Assembly (NCBI RefSeq): GCF_003514505.1
Contig: NZ_DOPX01000009.1
Coordinates: 1 to 64,000 of the forward strand
DNA: 64,000 nucleotides
Source of the DNA: Proteiniclasticum sp.
GTDB lineage: Bacteria > Bacillota > Clostridia > Clostridiales > Clostridiaceae
Reading direction: 5' to 3'
The notes beneath the pieces were generated by a model. That model was not told the DNA's origin. It did not search any database and was given only the letters and a program-made list of their open reading frames with translations. The position numbers and the translations under genes were made by a program. Below are positions 58,654 to 64,000 of this stretch, piece by piece; the stretch's first letter is position 1, and every line of letters begins with the position of its first letter.

Positions 58654-60519
58654 ATGAATGATCGTAGAAAAAGCCTTAAAAGCGCAGGAGTTCTCCTGCT
58701 GATGTTGTTACTTATCACAGGATGCTCTATGAAGGAGCCTCAAGAAGAACTAGAAAGTGTACAGACCCCATCTGTGGAAGAGCAGGAGGGCCTGGAAGAA
58801 GTGGATACTTCTGTGGATTCTTCAGAAAATGCGGGCATAACGGTGGAGTATTCCAAGAAGGATCTGGAGACGGCTTATGATGAAACCTCTGCCACAAAGA
58901 TTGTTTTCTCCGGGGAAGCTTTGGTCACAGGTGAAGGTGCAGAAACAGAGGGTAGAAACGTCACCATTACAAAGGGCGGAACCTACCTTCTCTCTGGTAC
59001 ATCAGAAGATGGATCTTTATCCGTGAAGGTCACAGAGGAGGAAGATGTGGTGCTGATCCTAAATGGGCTGGATCTTACAAGCAGGTCCACCTCCGCCATT
59101 AAAATCTATGAAGCGGATAAAGTGGTGATGACCCTCGCTTCGGGAACAAAGAACATCTTAAGGGATGGAGAACTCTATGAGGAAGAAGACCTTGATCCCA
59201 ATGGAGCCATATTTTCAAAAGGGGATCTCACCATCAATGGAGAAGGAGAACTTCTTGTCTATGGAAACTATGCCCATGGCATTGTCAGTAAGGATGATTT
59301 CAAGATGGTCAGCGGAGAAGTGACGGTCTATGCCAAGGAAGATGGGATCAAAGGAAAAGACCTGGTGGCAGTGAAGGATGGAACCCTCTATATTGAGGCA
59401 GGAAGTGACGGAATCCAATCCAGTAATGATGAGGACCCAGAAAAAGGTGTTGTGCTTCTTGAAAATGGTAGTGTCACCATATCTTCAGGTAATGATGGAA
59501 TTCAAGCAGAAACGGTGCTGGAAATCAGGGAAGGTACCTATGTCCTCACCACCGGTGGGGGCAGCAGCATCGTCAGCACCAGTGACAACTGGGGAAACTG
59601 GGGACCTTCGTCTCAGGTGGAAGAGGAAAGCAGTGATTCTGCAAAGGGGCTGAAAGCTGGAACAGTTTTGAACATTTTAGGTGGAACCTTTGACATCAGC
59701 TCTTCGGATGATGCAGTGCACTCCAATGGGAACATTCTTATGAAAAATGGAGTGCTTTCCATCTCATCCGGGGATGATGGCATCCATGCAGATGACACTG
59801 TGGAGATTGCCGGGGGGGAAGTCTATATTGAAATGAGCTATGAGGGCATAGAAGGGTCTAAGGTCATCATTGGAGATGGAAAAATCCATGTGGGGGCCAA
59901 AGACGACGGCATCAACACCGCAGGGGGCAATGACAGCTCTTCTCTAAATGGGAGACCGGGACAGAATATGTTCTCCTCTGATGGGAGTTTTCTCTCTATA
60001 ACTGGTGGAGAAATAAGAGTGAATGCGGAAGGAGATGGCATTGATGTCAACGGAGATGCAGAGATGACTGGCGGGCTGGTCATTATTGAAGGACCGCTAA
60101 ATGATGGAAACAGCGCTCTGGACTATAACGGGAGCTTTTCGATTACAGGAGGCACACTGCTTGCTCTTGGCTCCAGCGGTATGGCCATGAATGTCTCAGA
60201 GACCTCTACCCAAGGAGCCTTTCTCTTAAATGGTGAAGAAGTGGCTGCGGGTGAAACCCTGGTCATCAAGACATCCTCAGGAGAAGAGCTGTTTTCTTAT
60301 ACTACTGAGAAAAACAGTGCTTCTCTCCTGTTCTCCTCAGAAGACCTGAAACAAGGAGAAACCTATGGGGTCTATTCGGAAGGGAAAGCACTGAGTGAGG
60401 TGTCTATGACAAGCCTTGTGACAACCATGGGCACTTCTGGCATGACACCAGATGGTGGCAAGAACCCTGGAGGAGGCATGATCCCAGGAGGCGGGAAGGT
60501 TCCGGGGAGTAGGCCTTAA
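58654..60519 (+). CDS. Cthe_2159-like carbohydrate-binding beta-helix lipoprotein
   Basis: A 621-residue surface lipoprotein with lipobox LLITGC (Cys near residue 24), an acidic spacer (25-65) and a long right-handed parallel beta-helix of the DUF4353/Cthe_2159 type (about 85-520). The helix shows repeats such as GDLTINGEGELLVYG, NGSVTISSGNDGIQAE, NGVLSISSGDDGIHADDTVEIAGGEVYI (cut) with recurring SGDDGI calcium-loop-like motifs. A Gly/Pro-rich tail (596-621) ends the protein. The founding member binds cellulose and acidic polysaccharide. It is the last gene of the VTC operon and is followed by a terminator. Confidence 0.83.
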   Translation: MNDRRKSLKSAGVLLLMLLLITGCSMKEPQEELESVQTPSVEEQEGLEEVDTSVDSSENAGITVEYSKKDLETAYDETSATKIVFSGEALVTGEGAETEGRNVTITKGGTYLLSGTSEDGSLSVKVTEEEDVVLILNGLDLTSRSTSAIKIYEADKVVMTLASGTKNILRDGELYEEEDLDPNGAIFSKGDLTINGEGELLVYGNYAHGIVSKDDFKMVSGEVTVYAKEDGIKGKDLVAVKDGTLYIEAGSDGIQSSNDEDPEKGVVLLENGSVTISSGNDGIQAETVLEIREGTYVLTTGGGSSIVSTSDNWGNWGPSSQVEEESSDSAKGLKAGTVLNILGGTFDISSSDDAVHSNGNILMKNGVLSISSGDDGIHADDTVEIAGGEVYIEMSYEGIEGSKVIIGDGKIHVGAKDDGINTAGGNDSSSLNGRPGQNMFSSDGSFLSITGGEIRVNAEGDGIDVNGDAEMTGGLVIIEGPLNDGNSALDYNGSFSITGGTLLALGSSGMAMNVSETSTQGAFLLNGEEVAAGETLVIKTSSGEELFSYTTEKNSASLLFSSEDLKQGETYGVYSEGKALSEVSMTSLVTTMGTSGMTPDGGKNPGGGMIPGGGKVPGSRP

Positions 60520-60530
60520 GAAAGCAGATA

Positions 60531-60567
60531 AAAGGACTGCGCAGGCAATCTGCACAGTCCTTTGCTG
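60531..60567 (+). terminator. Terminator after the beta-helix gene
   Basis: AAAGGACTG and CAGTCCTTT enclose an inner GCAG/CTGC stem; a T-rich tract follows. It closes the VTC operon. Confidence 0.75.
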
Positions 60568-60685
60568 TTTCATTGTGGTGATGATGAAGAAAGTCAGGAA
60601 CCTTTCAGAAAAAACTTGGACTTTTCTAGACTTCAATGGAGATAATAGAAGAAAGTGTAGTAAAGAATGGGTGTGAGGTACATAA

Positions 60686-61399
60686 ATGGAAAAGAAACTG
60701 AAACAAGTTGTGGGGATTCTGATGCTGATGACGGTGATGTTCACGGGATGGATGTTTTTTGGAGGACCTTTTGATACGTATTATCTTCTATGGAATCTCC
60801 TGTTGGCGTGGATTCCTCTGGGCATTGCACTGGTCCTGATAAAGGAGAGAAAGAAACAGCCGTCGGGGCTCCGGGCTCTGGGGAAAGGGTTCCTGGCGGC
60901 TTTATGGCTTTTCTTCTTTCCCAACGCAGTGTATGTGATTACGGATTTTATCCATCTGAGTCAGGATGTATTTTATTATCCGAACCCGTCCTATGAACCT
61001 TATTCAGGAGCAGAGCGCATCCTCTACAGCATGGAGAAACTGCCCTGGAACAATTTTTTCTCTATCTCCTATGCAGTGTTTCTGGGGTGTGCTCTCAGTG
61101 CCCTTTCCTTATACCTTCTCCATGGGGAGGTGAGAAGGGCGAAGGGCAGCAGAAGAGCCTGGGGGATGGTTGTTGCTGTCCATCTTCTCAGTGGCTATGC
61201 CATCTATCTTGGCAGGTTCATCCGCTTTAACTCCTGGGATGCGGTGCTTCGGCCAGTGCATCTTCTCCGGTTTGTTGTGGGAAGTTTTGATAAACATGCA
61301 CTTTCTTTCAGCCTTCAGTTTTTCCTTTTGTCTTTTTTCATCTATCTGATCTTTTATCTCTTTGCGGATCTTGGGAGAAGTGAAGAGAAAACCCAGTAG
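60686..61399 (+). CDS. DUF1361 membrane protein
   Basis: A 237-residue integral membrane protein with about seven hydrophobic segments. The DUF1361 marks are FPNAVYVITDFIHLS near residue 74 and the YLGRFIRFNSWD motif near 172. No function is established for the family. TTGGAC and GATAAT (60616-60646, 19-bp spacer) are a possible promoter. The ribosome site is modest (GGTGTGAGGT). It stands alone between the VTC operon and the AraC regulator. Confidence 0.78.
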   Translation: MEKKLKQVVGILMLMTVMFTGWMFFGGPFDTYYLLWNLLLAWIPLGIALVLIKERKKQPSGLRALGKGFLAALWLFFFPNAVYVITDFIHLSQDVFYYPNPSYEPYSGAERILYSMEKLPWNNFFSISYAVFLGCALSALSLYLLHGEVRRAKGSRRAWGMVVAVHLLSGYAIYLGRFIRFNSWDAVLRPVHLLRFVVGSFDKHALSFSLQFFLLSFFIYLIFYLFADLGRSEEKTQ

Positions 61400-61511
61400 T
61401 CAGGTGTTTTTTCTATTGGAGGATCTGAGAAAGAAGCAGCATGCTTTTCTGTTTCATTTTTGAGAAGAATTGTGTATGCTGAAAATAACAAGATGAAAGA
61501 GAGGTGTCGTG

Positions 61512-62735
61512 ATGGAAAACAGTAAAGTGGAAGATGAACTCATAGAAGTCTGCACATCCCTTGGAAAAGTGTCCGGTCTGGAGTTCTCTCTTCTGAATAG
61601 CGATGCAAAAACCCTCTTCAGACTGGTTCTTCGAAAAGACACGACCCTCTTCAAGTACCGTCAGCAGTATAAAAGTGATATGGTGAAAAGCACCTTCACA
61701 AGAAAAGCAGAAGAGGTGCTGGTATACAAAGATAATCTGGGACTTCAGTACCTGGCTGTAAGCCTTTTTTCTGAGCAGCAGCCCTATGTGGTGGTGGGGG
61801 GGCCATTTCTCAACGCCCACGTCTCGAAAGAAGAGCTGTTGGATCTACTGGAGGAGAATGGGATTCCGATGCAGGATCAGAAGTTTCTTCTGGAAGCTTA
61901 TCGAACCATCAAAATTCTCAATCAGGAGGAATATCAGTCCCTTGCAAAAGTCATGGTGTGGAGCCTCACGAAGAAAAATCTTGATGCGAAAGTGTACTAT
62001 CACCGATCCAGAATCACAGACTTCAAAAAAATAAGGCCGCGGGAGATCGAAGAGTCCTTCACGCTCATCGATGAGCGGTACCGGATCCAAAATAAAATGA
62101 TGTACTATGTGAGCATCGGAGATGGAGAGTCCGCAAAGAAGATCATGAGTAAGACCGTATATGATTTCAGTTATCGGGTACCGGGAGATCCTTTAAGAGC
62201 TTTAAAGAATCTGTATCTGACTTTTAATACCATTCTCCGCATCGCCGTGGAAAGAGCAGGGGTTCCGCCTATCAGCATCCATCAGCTTTCTGATAACATG
62301 GCTATTTACATTGAGAGGATGCAGAGCATCGAAATGGTTCAGGAGGTTTCTGACAGGCTCATTGACGAGTATGCTGCTCTGGTTCAGAGAATGACCACCG
62401 TAGGTTACTCCAGACATATCCAAAATGCCATTCATTATCTGGAAGCACATCTGGAGGAGAAAATCCATCTTCAGGATGTGGCCGATTATGTCCATATCAG
62501 TGCGTCCCATCTTTCCAGGCAGTTCCGGAAAGAAACGGGACTCTCCATGACAGCGTTCATCAATAAAAGAAGAGTGGACCGGGCCAAAGCCCTTCTTTCA
62601 GAAAATCAGGAAAGCGTCACAGCCATTGCCTTGTCCTGCGGGTTTGAGAATCTCAATTATTTCAGCAAAATCTTCAGAGAGCAAACAGGGATGACGCCGC
62701 TGAACTATCAGAAACAGCATAAAATACAGGAATAG
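61512..62735 (+). CDS. AraC-family transcriptional regulator with PocR-like sensor
   Basis: A 407-residue regulator. The C-terminal about 100 residues form the double helix-turn-helix of AraC/XylS: IHLQDVADYVHISASHLSRQFRKETG near 318 (split) and VTAIALSCGFENLNYFSKIFREQTGMTP near 368 (split). The N-terminal half resembles the PocR ligand-binding domain (LKSDMVKSTF-like region and YLAVSLF near 80) linked by helices. ATG 61512 with GAGGTG upstream is preferred over GTG 61509. It lies directly before the beta-glucuronidase gene, which it probably controls. A terminator separates the two. Confidence 0.87.
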   Translation: MENSKVEDELIEVCTSLGKVSGLEFSLLNSDAKTLFRLVLRKDTTLFKYRQQYKSDMVKSTFTRKAEEVLVYKDNLGLQYLAVSLFSEQQPYVVVGGPFLNAHVSKEELLDLLEENGIPMQDQKFLLEAYRTIKILNQEEYQSLAKVMVWSLTKKNLDAKVYYHRSRITDFKKIRPREIEESFTLIDERYRIQNKMMYYVSIGDGESAKKIMSKTVYDFSYRVPGDPLRALKNLYLTFNTILRIAVERAGVPPISIHQLSDNMAIYIERMQSIEMVQEVSDRLIDEYAALVQRMTTVGYSRHIQNAIHYLEAHLEEKIHLQDVADYVHISASHLSRQFRKETGLSMTAFINKRRVDRAKALLSENQESVTAIALSCGFENLNYFSKIFREQTGMTPLNYQKQHKIQE

Positions 62736-62736
62736 T

Positions 62737-62777
62737 AAAAGACTGCATCTTATCTATAGGATAGGTTCAGTCTTTTT
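62737..62777 (+). terminator. Terminator after the AraC gene
   Basis: AAAAGACTG (62737-62745) pairs with CAGTCTTTTT (62768-62777). Confidence 0.8.
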
Positions 62778-62865
62778 CATGTTTTTGTCAATGAAATCAC
62801 AAATTCTTTGGTTTTTCAAAGAGAGACAGCATATTATTTCTATAAACAACAAAATAATTGCAATA

Positions 62866-62877
62866 GGTAACGTTATC
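62866..62877 (+). promoter_or_regulatory. Operator-like palindrome before the beta-glucuronidase gene
   Basis: GGTAACGTTATC is centred on a CG step like LacI/GalR-family sites and lies between TTGCAA (62858-62863) and TATAAT (62884-62889). The -35/-10 spacing is 20 bp, so activation by a regulator would be needed. Confidence 0.5.
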
Positions 62878-62927
62878 ATTTTTTATAATAAGTTCATTGA
62901 TTCACAAAGTATGAGGAGGAATGCAAC

Positions 62928-64000
62928 TTGTTATATCCAATATCGACCCCGACCAGAACGCTTATGGACCTATCAGGCATTTGGAGGTTTTCTCTGGAGG
63001 AGAACCACGATCCGAAAAGTCCACTGTCCCATGGAGAGGTCATGGCAGTGCCAGGTTCTTTCAATGAGCAGGGTGTGCTGAGAAAGATCAGAAACCACGT
63101 GGGCTCTGTATGGTATGAGAAGGACTTTGAGATCTTTCATAAACTTCTTTCTGAAAGGCTGGTGCTGCGTTTTGGCAGTGCGACCCATTATGCAAAAGTA
63201 TATGTCAATGGCAAGCTCGTCACAGAACATAAGGGCGGATTCATGCCTTTTGAGGCAGAGATCAATGAATATCTGATCTCTGGAAAGAACCGTGTCACGG
63301 TGGAAGTGAACAATATCCTGGATTACAGCACTCTACCAGTTGGAAACTACAAAGAAGAAAATGGCGTGAAAAAGAATCAGCCGAACTTTGATTTCTTTAA
63401 TTATGCCGGTCTCCATAGACCTGTGAAGATCTACTCCACTCCGAAGAGCTATGTGGAAGATCTCTCCATCACTTATGATGTGGAGGAAGGTCATGCAGTG
63501 GTGCACTTTTCTGAAACTGTAAAAGGAGACTTCGACAAAGTAAGGTTCCTGGTGAGAGATGAGAACCAGCAGGTGGTTTATGACGGATATGAGAAAGATG
63601 CCCTCATTAGAAACGTCATCCTTTGGCAGCCTTTGAAGGCCTATCTTTATGAAGTGGAAGTTCATGTGGAGAAGGACAGTGAAGTTGTGGATATCTATAC
63701 AGAATCCTTTGGTATCCGAACGGTGGAAGTGAAAAACAATCAGTTCCTCATCAATGATAAGCCGTTCTACTTCAAGGGCTTTGGAAAGCACGAGGATTTC
63801 TTTGTCAACGGCCGTGGCCTCAATGAGGCACTGAATGTGACGGATTTGAACCTGATGAAGTGGCTGGGGGCAAATTCCTTCAGAACTGCCCATTATCCTT
63901 ATTCTGAAGAGATGATGAGACTTTGTGACAGGCAGGGGATTGTTGTCATTGATGAGACGCCTGCAGTGGGACTTATGCATGGCTTCAACTTTGCACTGTT
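62928..64000 (+). CDS. uidA: Beta-glucuronidase (GH2), 3' partial
   Basis: The first 357 codons of a GH2 beta-glucuronidase that runs off the window. It starts with TTG at 62928; GAGGAGGA at 62913-62920 is 7 bases upstream and no in-frame ATG fits. The protein opens MLYPISTPTRTLMDLSGIW, then VPGSFNEQG, NVWYEK-like SVWYEKDFEI, THYAKVYVNGK, GGFMPFEAEI, and FFNYAGLHRPV, closely following E. coli UidA in order. The TIM barrel begins near residue 275 (KPFYFKGFGKHED, NSFRTAHYPYSEE). The catalytic Glu residues lie beyond the window end. It would release glucuronic acid from glycosaminoglycan fragments or host glucuronides, complementing the glycosidases at the left end. Confidence 0.92.
   Translation, partial: MLYPISTPTRTLMDLSGIWRFSLEENHDPKSPLSHGEVMAVPGSFNEQGVLRKIRNHVGSVWYEKDFEIFHKLLSERLVLRFGSATHYAKVYVNGKLVTEHKGGFMPFEAEINEYLISGKNRVTVEVNNILDYSTLPVGNYKEENGVKKNQPNFDFFNYAGLHRPVKIYSTPKSYVEDLSITYDVEEGHAVVHFSETVKGDFDKVRFLVRDENQQVVYDGYEKDALIRNVILWQPLKAYLYEVEVHVEKDSEVVDIYTESFGIRTVEVKNNQFLINDKPFYFKGFGKHEDFFVNGRGLNEALNVTDLNLMKWLGANSFRTAHYPYSEEMMRLCDRQGIVVIDETPAVGLMHGFNFAL

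Noticed and set aside
62779..63081. 100-residue frame overlapping the start of uidA
   Set aside because: Runs out of frame with the UidA-like protein, which has a strong ribosome site and family motifs.
1..64000. tRNA, rRNA, CRISPR array, prophage or insertion sequence
   Set aside because: No clover-leaf candidates, regular spaced repeats, transposase or integrase frames, or phage structural genes were seen on either strand by reading; a dedicated tRNA scan could still find one.

Overview
The window reads as a gene-dense chromosomal segment of a low-to-moderate G+C anaerobic member of the Bacillota (Clostridia or Erysipelotrichia type; no species is claimed). The grounds are strong AGGAGG-type ribosome sites, AT-rich intergenic regions with consensus SigA promoters, U-tailed intrinsic terminators, an oxygen-sensitive radical-SAM sulfatase-maturation enzyme, a flavodoxin/ferredoxin fusion protein, NADH oxidase and lactate dehydrogenase, and SHOCT, LDCC-motif and GntR proteins typical of that phylum. 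I see no rRNA, tRNA, CRISPR array, phage or insertion sequence.

Layout. (1) 1-11408: a glycan-use locus with a partial sugar-binding protein, an ABC permease, GH3, a HAD phosphatase, GH2, GH39, a Cys-type sulfatase and its radical-SAM maturase. Together they suggest breakdown of a sulfated, uronic-acid-containing glycan. The right end of the window (61512-64000) returns to this theme with an AraC-type regulator and a beta-glucuronidase cut by the window edge. (2) 11548-12501: lactate dehydrogenase on the minus strand. (3) 13066-18929: a five-gene cluster like the staphyloxanthin crt genes but lacking crtM: CrtQ-like glycosyltransferase, CrtO-like acyltransferase, EFR1-type ferredoxin and two CrtN/CrtP-like FAD proteins. 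(4) 19063-20721: a long orphan RelB/DinJ-like protein and a cyclopropane-fatty-acid-synthase-like methyltransferase. (5) 21177-26955: an oppABCDF oligopeptide importer with a strong promoter and a hairpin after oppA. (6) 27316-28650: NADH oxidase.

(7) 28829-29298: a minus-strand small gene of unknown function preceded by what looks like an S-box (SAM-I superfamily) riboswitch with a terminator. (8) 29405-35704: small stress and housekeeping genes, including two overlapping SRPBCC genes, a three-gene LDCC/SHOCT cluster, a DUF4352 protein, and an SH3b-polysaccharide deacetylase. (9) 35774-38639: a MerR regulator broken by an in-frame amber codon, followed by a textbook MerR-type promoter (19-bp spacer with dyad) driving an exported FMN/FAD reductase. 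(10) 39859-51912: two paralogous GntR regulators and an 11-gene operon combining two xylose-isomerase-like TIM barrels, a split transketolase, D-2-hydroxyacid dehydrogenase, glycerate kinase, a tripartite tricarboxylate (TctBAC) transporter, a PdxA-like dehydrogenase and an Asp/Glu-racemase-like protein. This is probably uptake and catabolism of a sugar acid ending in glycerate and DHAP or other triose units. (11) 52151-54811: cardiolipin synthase and a quinone-oxidoreductase-like enzyme. (12) 54997-60519: an OmpR/EnvZ-type two-component pair followed by VTC-domain polyphosphate polymerase, DUF4956 membrane protein and a Cthe_2159-like beta-helix lipoprotein. The two transcription units share a 20-bp upstream motif.

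Most promising for new biology are the variant S-box leader, the two-component/VTC/DUF4956/beta-helix cassette with its shared operator, the crtM-less crt cluster, and the TctBAC/transketolase/PdxA sugar-acid operon. All functions come from motif reading and family knowledge; no database search was run.
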